Below are positions 17,124 through 24,350 of a stretch of 64,000 bases of DNA, piece by piece. This DNA is from Bacteroidales bacterium (GTDB taxonomy: Bacteria; Bacteroidota; Bacteroidia; Bacteroidales; UBA932). Numbering within the stretch: the stretch's first letter is position 1; the number at the start of each line of letters is the position of its first letter. The translations under genes were made by a program, and so were the position numbers. Where the stretch lies: NCBI GenBank assembly GCA_024401995.1, contig JAKSJZ010000001.1, positions 1 through 64,000 of the forward strand. The letters are read 5' to 3'. The notes beneath the pieces were generated by a model. It made no database searches. It saw only the letters and a program-made list of their open reading frames with translations, and was not told the origin of the DNA.

Positions 17124-17154
17124 ATACCGGCGACCGGAATCTTCCGGCCGGTAT
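17124..17154 (-). other. Long inverted repeat upstream of the MATE gene
   Basis: ATACCGGC and GCCGGTAT are perfect 8-base arms, with inner arms CGGAA and TTCCG around a 2-base loop, leaving a 3-base bulge. On the minus strand it ends about 15 bases before the MATE start. No U-run follows, so it looks like a leader hairpin or a protein-binding site more than a terminator. Confidence 0.55.
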
Positions 17155-17160
17155 GAAACA

Positions 17161-17198
17161 AGAAGAGGATGACTAAGTCATTATAATCACCCTCTCCT
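17161..17198 (-). terminator. Possible terminator after rpsC
   Basis: On the minus strand AGGAGAGGGUGA can pair with UCAUCCUCUUCU over 12 base pairs (two G-U), with a 14-base loop, 26 bases past the rpsC stop. The U-run behind it is weak (UGUUUC). It would end the first ribosomal block before the MATE gene. Confidence 0.5.
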
Positions 17199-17223
17199 GC
17201 TTTTTAAAGACCGGGAACGGCTT

Positions 17224-17973
17224 TTACCTGTTCTCCCGGCGTCCTCCGCGGTCCCTGCCGCCACGACGTCCGCCACGGTCTCCGCGAGGACGTCCTGCTC
17301 CGGCAGCCTGTGCATTGGCGGCTATGCCGGCGGCAGGCGTGAGATCCTGCTTGCCGTACTTCTCGCCGTTGCATATCCAGACCTTGATACCGAGGGCGCC
17401 TACCTTGGTGTTCGCCACGGCAAGAGCGTAGTCGATATCGGCACGGAACGTATGGAGAGGCGTACGCCCTTCCTTGAACATCTCGTTGCGGGCCATTTCG
17501 GCGCCGCCGACACGACCGCTTATCTGAATCTTGATACCCTCGGCGCCCACACGCATGGTGTTGGCGACGGCCATCTTGATGGCTCTGCGGTAGCTGACAC
17601 GGCCCTCGATCTGACGGGCTATCGAATCGGCCACTATATGGGCGTCAACCTCGGGGCGCTTGACCTCGAAGATGTTTATCTGAACGTCCTTCTTCGTGAC
17701 CTTCTTAAGCTCCTCCTTGAGTTTGTCGACTTCCTGTCCGCCTTTCCCGATGATGAATCCGGGGCGTGCGGCATAAATCGTGACCGTGATGAGCTTCAGC
17801 GTCCTTTCGATGATAATCCTGCTGAGGCTGGCCTTTGCAAGACGGGAGGTGAGATACTTGCGGATCTCAAAGTCCTCGGCTATCTTCTCTGCATAGTTGC
17901 CACCGCACCAGTTGGAGTCCCAACCACGGGTGATACCGATACGGTTGCTGATTGGATTTGTTTTCTGTCCCAT
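17224..17973 (-). CDS. rpsC: 30S ribosomal protein S3
   Basis: S3 lines the mRNA entry tunnel. The 249-residue protein begins [20 protein letters not shown], has the KH motif around residues 60-100 ([20 protein letters not shown]) and the C-domain [20 protein letters not shown]. It ends in a long Arg/Gly tail ([20 protein letters not shown]), longer than in E. coli S3 (233 residues). In the standard array rplP follows at once; here the next gene is an unrelated MATE exporter after two hairpins. It lies one base from rplV. Confidence 0.97.
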   Translation of the reverse strand: MGQKTNPISNRIGITRGWDSNWCGGNYAEKIAEDFEIRKYLTSRLAKASLSRIIIERTLKLITVTIYAARPGFIIGKGGQEVDKLKEELKKVTKKDVQINIFEVKRPEVDAHIVADSIARQIEGRVSYRRAIKMAVANTMRVGAEGIKIQISGRVGGAEMARNEMFKEGRTPLHTFRADIDYALAVANTKVGALGIKVWICNGEKYGKQDLTPAAGIAANAQAAGAGRPRGDRGGRRGGRDRGGRRENR

Positions 17974-17974
17974 A

Positions 17975-18391
17975 TTATTTGTTCTCCACCGGTTGTTTTA
18001 CATCAAGAACTACGGTAACGTGGTTGGAGCGCTTGCGGATGCGGCCCGCACGGCCCTGAGGGCACGGGCGGATACGCTTCAGCGTGCGTCCTTCGCCGAC
18101 CATTATGGTCTTGACGATGACGTTGCCGTTGTCAAGTTCCTTGGCACTGTCGGGATTCTTCGCCTCCCAGTTGGCTATCGCGCTGCGGAGAAGCTTCTCC
18201 AGACGGATCGACGCCTCCCTCTTCGAAAAATGAAGCAGGTCGAGCGCGCGGTTTACCTCAACGCCTCTCACGGTGTCTGCAACAAGACGCATCTTGCGCG
18301 GAGACGTAGGCACATCATTAAGCTTTGCTATCGCCGTGGCCTTCTTTGATTCCTTGAACCTTTCGGCCATAAGTCTTTTACGAGCTCCCAT
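17975..18391 (-). CDS. rplV: 50S ribosomal protein L22
   Basis: L22 lines the peptide exit tunnel and its loop affects macrolide action. The 138-residue product has [20 protein letters not shown] near the N terminus and the family signature [20 protein letters not shown], with [11 protein letters not shown] following. The N terminus is about 20 residues longer than E. coli L22; [17 protein letters not shown] precedes the conserved core, and Met8 is an alternative start. Fourteen bases from rpsS and one from rpsC. Confidence 0.96.
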   Translation of the reverse strand: MGARKRLMAERFKESKKATAIAKLNDVPTSPRKMRLVADTVRGVEVNRALDLLHFSKREASIRLEKLLRSAIANWEAKNPDSAKELDNGNVIVKTIMVGEGRTLKRIRPCPQGRAGRIRKRSNHVTVVLDVKQPVENK

Positions 18392-18405
18392 TGTCTAGTC
18401 TCCTG

Positions 18406-18675
18406 TTATTTGTTATTGCCTGAGTGGCCTTTGAACGTACGTGTCGGCGCAAATTCGCCGAGCTTGTGGCCGACCATCTGCTCAGTTACATACACGGGAA
18501 TAAACTTGTTTCCGTTATGAACTGCGATCGTATGGCCGATGAAGTCAGGAGAGATCATACTGGCGCGTGACCAGGTCTTGACCACCTCCTTCTTCCTGCT
18601 ACCTTCATTCATAGCAAGAATCTTCTTCTCCAGGGATTCCTGGATATATGGACCTTTTCTAAGTGAACGACTCAT
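18406..18675 (-). CDS. rpsS: 30S ribosomal protein S19
   Basis: S19 is in the head of the small subunit, near the A-site tRNA. The 89-residue protein starts [20 protein letters not shown] and ends with the signature [20 protein letters not shown] followed by GHSGNNK. Length is normal. Twenty-two bases after rplB. Confidence 0.97.
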   Translation of the reverse strand: MSRSLRKGPYIQESLEKKILAMNEGSRKKEVVKTWSRASMISPDFIGHTIAVHNGNKFIPVYVTEQMVGHKLGEFAPTRTFKGHSGNNK

Positions 18676-18697
18676 AATCTCTAAGTTTTATTCCTTG

Positions 18698-19522
18698 TTA
18701 TTTCTTTCTTCTTTCAATTATGAACTTATTGGAAGAAGCCTTCGGATTACGGGTCTTGTAACCCTTGGCGGGCATACCCTTGCGTGAGCGGGGATGACCA
18801 CCGGAAGCACGGCCTTCACCACCGCCCATAGGGTGGTCAACCGGGTTCATAACGACACCGCGGTTGTGGGGGCGACGTCCGAGCCAGCGTGAGCGTCCGG
18901 CCTTACCATAAGATTCAAGATTGTGATCTCCGTTGGAGACAACGCCCACCGTTGCGCGGCAGGAAACAAGCACCATACGTGTCTCTCCCGAAGGAAGACG
19001 CAGGATGGCGTGGTTGCCCTCACGGGCGGCGAGCTGTGCGAAAGCGCCCGCCGAACGGGCCATCGCCGCTCCCTGTCCGGGACGGAGTTCGATATTGTGT
19101 ACGTTCGTACCTACAGGAATTTCACCCAAAGGAAGAGCGTTGCCGACTTCGGGAGCGACTCCCGGGCCGGAAGCTACGGTCTGTCCCACTTCGAGGCCGG
19201 CGGGCGCGATGATATAGCGCTTCTCCCCGTCCTCATACTGCACAAGGGCGATACGCGCGCTGCGGTTCGGGTCATACTCGATTGTAAGCACCTTGGCCGT
19301 GCACTCGTCCTTCGTGCGGAGGAAGTCGATGACACGATACATCTTCTTGTGACCACCGCCTATGTAGCGCATCGTCATCTGGCCGGTGTTGTTGCGGCCG
19401 CCGGTGCGCTTGAGGGGCTCAAGCAATGATTTCTGGGGTTTCTTGGCGGTTATCTCGGCAAATGCGCTGATAACCTTGTTCCTTTGACCGGGAGTAACCG
19501 GCTTGTATTTCTTTACTGCCAT
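18698..19522 (-). CDS. rplB: 50S ribosomal protein L2
   Basis: L2 is needed for subunit joining and lies near the peptidyl-transferase centre. The 274-residue product starts [20 protein letters not shown] and contains [35 protein letters not shown] and [20 protein letters not shown] (with the functionally important His in DHPMGGGEG). Length is the family norm. Twelve bases after rplW. Confidence 0.98.
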   Translation of the reverse strand: MAVKKYKPVTPGQRNKVISAFAEITAKKPQKSLLEPLKRTGGRNNTGQMTMRYIGGGHKKMYRVIDFLRTKDECTAKVLTIEYDPNRSARIALVQYEDGEKRYIIAPAGLEVGQTVASGPGVAPEVGNALPLGEIPVGTNVHNIELRPGQGAAMARSAGAFAQLAAREGNHAILRLPSGETRMVLVSCRATVGVVSNGDHNLESYGKAGRSRWLGRRPHNRGVVMNPVDHPMGGGEGRASGGHPRSRKGMPAKGYKTRNPKASSNKFIIERRKK

Positions 19523-19534
19523 TTCTCAACCCTC

Positions 19535-19825
19535 CTAGATATTGCTGTAGAAATCAATCTTATCCTCACCTGCAAGGGTTATGTATGCCTTCTTGAAGTG
19601 ATTCGCACGGCCGCGCAGAATGCCCGCCTTGGTATAACGGGCCTTCTTCTTGCCGTGATAATTGACCGTATTCACGTCTGCGACGGAGACACCATACATC
19701 TTCTCCACCGCCTCCTTTATCTGAAGTTTGTTGGCCTTGCGCTCCACGACAAAGCCATACCGGCCCAACTTTTCGCCCTGGGCCGTCAACTTCTCCGTAA
19801 CTATTGGCTTAATTATTATTCCCAT
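19535..19825 (-). CDS. rplW: 50S ribosomal protein L23
   Basis: L23 is at the exit of the peptide tunnel and docks trigger factor and SRP. The 96-residue protein reads MGIIIKPIVTEKLTAQGEKL, with KANKLQIKEAVEKMYGVSVA and the basic YHGKKKARYTKAGILRGRAN. Length is normal. It lies 12 bases from rplD. Confidence 0.97.
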   Translation of the reverse strand: MGIIIKPIVTEKLTAQGEKLGRYGFVVERKANKLQIKEAVEKMYGVSVADVNTVNYHGKKKARYTKAGILRGRANHFKKAYITLAGEDKIDFYSNI

Positions 19826-19837
19826 CTCAAGTTCTTT

Positions 19838-20464
19838 TTAACGCACCCTTTCGGAGAGAATGTCCTGGACGCCGTCGATGATGACCAGAGAGTTCGCGTT
19901 CATAATCGCGTACGTGTTGATCTCGTTGACTGTAATGACATTCACCTCGGGAAGATTGCGGGATGAAAGATAGATATTGTCGGAATTCTCCGGAAGAACG
20001 AAGAGAACCTTGCGGGGGGCCACCTTGAGAGCGGCGACAACCGAAAGGAGATCCTTCGTCCTGGGAGCTTCGAAAGCGAACGGCTCCACGAAAGTGATCG
20101 CCTTCTCCGCGGCCTTGTAGGACAGGGCGGAAACGCGGGCGAGCGACTTCACCTTCTTGTTGAGCTTATGCCAGTAGCAGCGCGGCTTCGGGCCGTGGAT
20201 ATTGCCTCCACCCACGAAGATACCGGCCTTGAGAGCGCCGTGACGCGCACCGCCGCCGCCTTTCTGGCGACCGAGCTTCTTGGTACTGTAGGCAACCTCG
20301 CTGCGGTCCTTGGTCTTGGCGGTACCCTGACGCTGATTTGCAAGGTACTGCACCACGTCGAGATAAATCGCGTGGTCATTGGGGGTCACGCCGAACACCC
20401 TTTCGTCGAGAGTCACGACCTTGCCGGACTCCGTACCGTCTATTTTCAATACAGGAAGTTTCAT
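19838..20464 (-). CDS. rplD: 50S ribosomal protein L4
   Basis: L4 reaches into the exit tunnel and, in gammaproteobacteria, represses the S10 operon by acting on its leader. The 208-residue product has the tunnel loop signature VAYSTKKLGRQKGGGGARHG around residues 67-86 and later IDGVQDILSERVR at the C terminus. Length is normal. It starts 4 bases after the rplC stop. Whether L4 acts on the 5' hairpin at 21123-21140 is unknown. Confidence 0.97.
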   Translation of the reverse strand: MKLPVLKIDGTESGKVVTLDERVFGVTPNDHAIYLDVVQYLANQRQGTAKTKDRSEVAYSTKKLGRQKGGGGARHGALKAGIFVGGGNIHGPKPRCYWHKLNKKVKSLARVSALSYKAAEKAITFVEPFAFEAPRTKDLLSVVAALKVAPRKVLFVLPENSDNIYLSSRNLPEVNVITVNEINTYAIMNANSLVIIDGVQDILSERVR

Positions 20465-20468
20465 AGCG

Positions 20469-21095
20469 CTATACCTCCACCATTAAATAAGAACCCTTGG
20501 CTCCGGGAACGGAACCCTTGACAACGATGAGATTGTTCTCGGGGATAACCTTGATGACCTGAAGGTTGAACACCTTCACGCGGTCGCCTCCCATATGTCC
20601 CGCCATACGCATTCCGGGGAATACGCGGGAAGGCCACGAAGACGCACCCATCGAACCGGGGTGACGAAGGCGGTTGTGCTGACCGTGGGTGACTCCGCCG
20701 ACTCCGGCGAACCCGTAACGGTGAACAACGCCCTGGAAACCCTTACCTTTCGAAGTACCGATGACATCCACGTAAGCCACGCCCTCTTTCAGAACGTCGG
20801 CCACGGTGAGAACGTCACCTAACTTAAGCTCTCCCTCGAAATCCGCCGCAAACTCGGCGAGTTTCTTCCTGGGAGTGGTTCCTGCCTTTTTGAAATGCCC
20901 CATAAGAGGCGCGCTGGCGTGCTTTTCTGTCGTTTCGTCATAGGCAAGCTGTACAGCGGCATAACCATCTTTTTCAACTGTACGAATCTGCGTAACAACG
21001 CACGGACCAGCCTCGATAACGGTGCATGGCATATTCTTGCCATCGGCACCGAAAACGGAAGTCATTCCGATTTTCTTTCCAATTAATCCAGGCAT
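20469..21095 (-). CDS. rplC: 50S ribosomal protein L3
   Basis: L3 is an early assembly protein near the peptidyl-transferase centre. From the ATG at 21095 the 208-residue product begins [20 protein letters not shown] and has the signature [20 protein letters not shown] with [20 protein letters not shown]. An in-frame extension to 21173 reads through the promoter and hairpin and is rejected. It is the first gene of this block; rpsJ, which normally precedes rplC, is not here nor anywhere else in the window. Confidence 0.97.
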   Translation of the reverse strand: MPGLIGKKIGMTSVFGADGKNMPCTVIEAGPCVVTQIRTVEKDGYAAVQLAYDETTEKHASAPLMGHFKKAGTTPRKKLAEFAADFEGELKLGDVLTVADVLKEGVAYVDVIGTSKGKGFQGVVHRYGFAGVGGVTHGQHNRLRHPGSMGASSWPSRVFPGMRMAGHMGGDRVKVFNLQVIKVIPENNLIVVKGSVPGAKGSYLMVEV

Positions 21096-21122
21096 TGGTT
21101 TGTTAATTAATTGTTTATAAAT

Positions 21123-21140
21123 CCCCGCAAATTTGCGGGG
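21123..21140 (-). promoter_or_regulatory. Perfect 18-base palindrome at the 5' end of the rplC transcript
   Basis: CCCCGCAAATTTGCGGGG lies between the -7 box (21144-21151) and the rplC ATG (21095). The expected transcription start falls at or just upstream of its first base, so the mRNA would open with a 7-8 bp GC-clamped hairpin. Such a 5' stem may stabilise the mRNA or act in control of the operon; it could equally be a DNA-binding site. Confidence 0.7.
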
Positions 21141-21143
21141 CGA

Positions 21144-21174
21144 CAAAGGTAGCAATAATTTTTCATTTTGCAAT
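21144..21174 (-). promoter_or_regulatory. Promoter of the rplC-rpsC ribosomal block
   Basis: The reverse strand has ATTG (21171-21174), 19 bases, then TACCTTTG (21144-21151), matching TTTG-N19/21-TAnnTTTG with one mismatch in the first box. The leader to the rplC ATG is about 45 bases and contains the palindrome at 21123-21140. It shows that rplC, not rpsJ, is the first gene of this transcript. Confidence 0.75.
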
Positions 21175-21235
21175 ACCCTTTCCGCAATACGTTGAAAGCC
21201 GGCTTCCGTCCGGCCGTCCGGCGTTCACTAAAAAA

Positions 21236-23449
21236 CTACTCGCCGGACCTGCCGAAATCCGTAGGCTCCGGGCCGAGTTCAAACTCAAGAATACCGCCGG
21301 AAGCTATCTCCGAATGCGGAAGAATCGCCGACTCCCACTGCTTCCCGTTTACTTTCAACGACTTGATGTATACGTTCTCCGGTGCGGCATTGGCCTTTAT
21401 CTTCAACTTGCCGCCCCGGGACAGCCTGAGCAGCGCCCCGCTTACCATCGGAGCGTTGAGGTAGTAGAAATCCTGCCCGGCGTTGGGGCAAAGGCCCAGA
21501 TTGCAGAACACATACCAGGATCCCATCGCCCCGGTGTCCTCGTTGCCGGGATACCCCTTGAGGTCAAAACCGTTCCGCATGGACTGATGGACCCAATACG
21601 AACTCAAGTCCGGACGTCCCGCATGGACGAAGGCTCTGGACGCAAGCAGCCCGGGCTCGTTGTCGTACTTCACCTTCTTCTCCCTGAATCCGCAGTCAAG
21701 CCTTTCAACGAATGCCTCCGGCCCGCCCATCAGGGCTATGAGCCTGTCGAAATCGTGGGGGACAAAATAACTGTACGTCCACGAAGACCCCTCATAAAAC
21801 GGTGATATCCAAGAACCCCCGTATTTGTCCGGTTCGATGGACGCGAACTTGCCGTCCGCATCCGCCGCGTCTATGAATCCCCGGTACTTCCCGTCACTCA
21901 AATCCGGATTCCACAGGGCCGTCCACCCGTGGCTGCGCTCAAGATACTTCTCCGCATCCGCCGCGCGACCCAGACGCTGCGCCATAAGGCCGGCGCAATA
22001 GTCGTTATATGCAAACTCGAGAGTCTGCGAAGAACTCATATTGCACGTAGGGATATACCCCAGTTCACGGTATCTGGTATGGGGGCCGCCGTCATCCGGG
22101 TCGCCGCTGCCGTAGCCGATACGCCTGTTCTCGGCATTGTTGCGCACTATTGCATACGCCCTCTCCCAGTCAACACCCTCCACTCCCTTGAGGAAGGCAT
22201 CCGCTATCACGCAGTCCACGTCGTTGCCGCCCTGGTCCATCCTGCGCTCCCTGCCGGCTATGAAGCCGTCATACACGCAGCCTTCCTTTCCGAAACGGTC
22301 CGCCATGGAGAGGATATTCCCCGCAACCGCCTCCCCGTCAATCAGCGCCAGAAGGGGGAACAGGGTCCTGAACGTATCCCAGTACGCATAATTGTCATCC
22401 CAGAGAGGCTGTCCGGCATCAAGCCCGCCTCTGTCCAGGGACCTGTCCCGCGCGAAAGTGAACACCCGGTAAAGGGCCGAATAGAACACGGTCTTCGCCG
22501 AATCCGACACCTCGTCCAGCTTCACGGCGGCCAATTTCTCGTTCCAGACTCTTCTGCCCCGCTGCGCGACACCGTCGAAATCCCATCCCCGAATCTCGGA
22601 TGCCAGCAACTCCTCCGCCTTTTCATACCCCACAAAGGATATCGCCAGCTTGAGGTGAACCTGCTCGCCCTCGGAAGTGGGGAAAGTGAAATATGCGCCC
22701 CGGTGGGCGGTGGTAACCGTATCGCAGACCAGAGACGTCTCCCCCGGCGCAATACGTCCGTCCTCCCACACCCCGTACCCCTCGGGCTTCCTGTCCATAT
22801 GTGCCGCCACATACAGCTTGTACGGGCCTTCGGGCCAGCCCGCCTCTATGTTTATCATCATCCTCACCCCGCCGTCCGGGTCCACGAACACCTCGTTCCC
22901 CAAAAGGCGCTTGCCCATATAGGCGGCGATATCTCCGGCGATGCTCTGCGAGGCGTCGAAAACCACGGACGAGGAATCGCAACGGGGGAAAGTGAACCGG
23001 TAAACGGCGCTGTAATGCGCCGGCGCCACCTCAACCCGAATTCCATACCGGTCCAGCGTGGTCGCATAAAGGTAAGGCAACGCCACGTCATCCGAGTGCG
23101 GGGACGAATGTGTTCCCGGGATGACAGACAGCGACCCCGTCTGCGGCTGAATCAGAAAATGGCCGTAGGAACCCCAGCCGGTTCCGCTGACGTGAAGCTG
23201 GGCGAACCCGTCTATCGGCTGTCCCGGATCATAGCCGTCGGGGCCTCCTTCCCTCGTCTGGGGAGAGGGGTTTATACTGCCGTACGGCAACATCGGGCCG
23301 ATGACGCAGTTGCTCGAACGGTCATCGACCACGCCCACCGTCGTATCCACAAAGTCTGCAAGTCCCGAATCCGTGCAGGCTCCGGTGGCCAGAAACGCCA
23401 CGACCATCATCGGGAGCATTCTCCCGGAGTTGAGAATCTTCTTGATCAT
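21236..23449 (-). CDS. GH92 alpha-mannosidase lipoprotein
   Basis: GH92 enzymes are Ca2+-dependent exo-alpha-mannosidases acting mostly on alpha-1,2 linkages of N-glycans and yeast mannan. From the ATG at 23449 the 737-residue product begins MIKKILNSGRMLPMMVVAFL with a TGAC lipobox, then DFVDTTVGVVDDRSSNCVIG and GPMLPYGSINPSPQT, the N-domain signature. The (alpha/alpha)6 domain has SSSQTLEFAYNDY (Glu as presumed general acid) and GNEDTGAMGSWYVFCNLGLC with the catalytic Asp. It is probably exported to the periplasm or cell surface. It stands alone beside the ribosomal block, not in a visible SusC/D locus, with its own -7 box. Confidence 0.93.
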   Translation of the reverse strand: MIKKILNSGRMLPMMVVAFLATGACTDSGLADFVDTTVGVVDDRSSNCVIGPMLPYGSINPSPQTREGGPDGYDPGQPIDGFAQLHVSGTGWGSYGHFLIQPQTGSLSVIPGTHSSPHSDDVALPYLYATTLDRYGIRVEVAPAHYSAVYRFTFPRCDSSSVVFDASQSIAGDIAAYMGKRLLGNEVFVDPDGGVRMMINIEAGWPEGPYKLYVAAHMDRKPEGYGVWEDGRIAPGETSLVCDTVTTAHRGAYFTFPTSEGEQVHLKLAISFVGYEKAEELLASEIRGWDFDGVAQRGRRVWNEKLAAVKLDEVSDSAKTVFYSALYRVFTFARDRSLDRGGLDAGQPLWDDNYAYWDTFRTLFPLLALIDGEAVAGNILSMADRFGKEGCVYDGFIAGRERRMDQGGNDVDCVIADAFLKGVEGVDWERAYAIVRNNAENRRIGYGSGDPDDGGPHTRYRELGYIPTCNMSSSQTLEFAYNDYCAGLMAQRLGRAADAEKYLERSHGWTALWNPDLSDGKYRGFIDAADADGKFASIEPDKYGGSWISPFYEGSSWTYSYFVPHDFDRLIALMGGPEAFVERLDCGFREKKVKYDNEPGLLASRAFVHAGRPDLSSYWVHQSMRNGFDLKGYPGNEDTGAMGSWYVFCNLGLCPNAGQDFYYLNAPMVSGALLRLSRGGKLKIKANAAPENVYIKSLKVNGKQWESAILPHSEIASGGILEFELGPEPTDFGRSGE

Positions 23450-23489
23450 AACAATGGCATCAGTTTGAAGGGTGACTTCCACCCGACGG

Positions 23490-23497
23490 CAAAGATA
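23490..23497 (-). promoter_or_regulatory. -7 box for the GH92 gene
   Basis: The reverse strand reads TATCTTTG, a full TAnnTTTG match, about 40 bases before the ATG at 23449. No clear TTG lies at the right distance. It shares the 106-base gap with the cdaA promoter region. Confidence 0.5.
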
Positions 23498-23555
23498 CAA
23501 CAAAGATGTCGGTTATTTTTGCTGGTTGCCGGAATTTTAGATAACTTGCAAAACT

Positions 23556-24350
23556 ATGGTTCTGGATATTTTCGGTTTTCTACATCTGTCCCCGATAGAC
23601 GTGCTGGACATCGTCATCGTGGCCGTCATACTTTTCATTTTCTTCCGCTGGATGAAAGGCACCGCCGGGATGAACATCTTCATCGCCATTATCCTTGTGC
23701 TGGTTGCAAACATTCTGGCCAGGGCGCTTAACATGAAGATGATTTCCTCTCTTCTGGGGGCCGTCCTCGACGTCGGAGCCATTGCCATAATCGTTATCTT
23801 CCAACCGGAAATCCGCCGTTTCCTCTACAGCCTCGGCCGTTCCGCTGGGACAGCCAACGGCCTGCTGGGGAAGATTCTCCCCGGTCAGGCGTCGGGCGGC
23901 GTGGACAATGCGGCCGTTTCGGAGATTGCCCGGGCCTGTATGGAGATGGGAGAGACCAAGACCGGGGCACTGATTGTCCTGCGCCGCAAGGAACCGCTCG
24001 AGGACATCATCTCCACGGGAGACACCATTGACGCGGAAATCCGCTGCCGTCTCATAGAGAACATCTTCTTCAAGAATTCCCCGCTCCACGACGGAGCGAT
24101 GATCATAGGGGGGAACCGCATCGTTGCGGCACGCTGCACCCTCCCCATTTCCGAGAGGCACGACCTTCCGGCAAGTTTCGGGATGCGCCACAAGGCGGCG
24201 GTCGGCCTGTCGGAGAAATGCGATGCCGGGATTGTCATCGTGTCCGAGCAGACCGGGAAGATATCTTTCGCCAGCCACGGCACAATCACGGAAGTCAAGA
24301 GCGAGACAGCATTGAAATTACTTGTTTCAGGTGAGCAGCAGAGAAGATAA
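23556..24350 (+). CDS. cdaA: Diadenylate cyclase CdaA
   Basis: CdaA joins two ATP to c-di-AMP, a messenger tied to potassium balance and wall integrity. The 264-residue protein has three N-terminal membrane spans (to about residue 85) and a DAC domain with the DGA motif (D179-A181 in PLHDGAMIIGG) and the second ATP motif GMRHKAA (R211-K213), where most family members have RHR. It is the first gene of a plus-strand operon with mutS2, yraN, manC, the aspartokinase fusion, dapB and dapA. A weak promoter (TTTG at 23518-23521, 20 bases, TAACTTGC) precedes it. Confidence 0.93.
   Translation: MVLDIFGFLHLSPIDVLDIVIVAVILFIFFRWMKGTAGMNIFIAIILVLVANILARALNMKMISSLLGAVLDVGAIAIIVIFQPEIRRFLYSLGRSAGTANGLLGKILPGQASGGVDNAAVSEIARACMEMGETKTGALIVLRRKEPLEDIISTGDTIDAEIRCRLIENIFFKNSPLHDGAMIIGGNRIVAARCTLPISERHDLPASFGMRHKAAVGLSEKCDAGIVIVSEQTGKISFASHGTITEVKSETALKLLVSGEQQRR

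Noticed and set aside
5424..17223. A mobile island inserted in the ribosomal array
   Set aside because: No integrase, transposase, tRNA, terminal repeat or shift in gene type was seen; the genes are ordinary housekeeping and envelope genes, so rearrangement is more likely than transfer.
21929..23731. 600-codon open frame on the plus strand
   Set aside because: It is antisense to the GH92 gene and runs into cdaA; no family motif or start context is seen.
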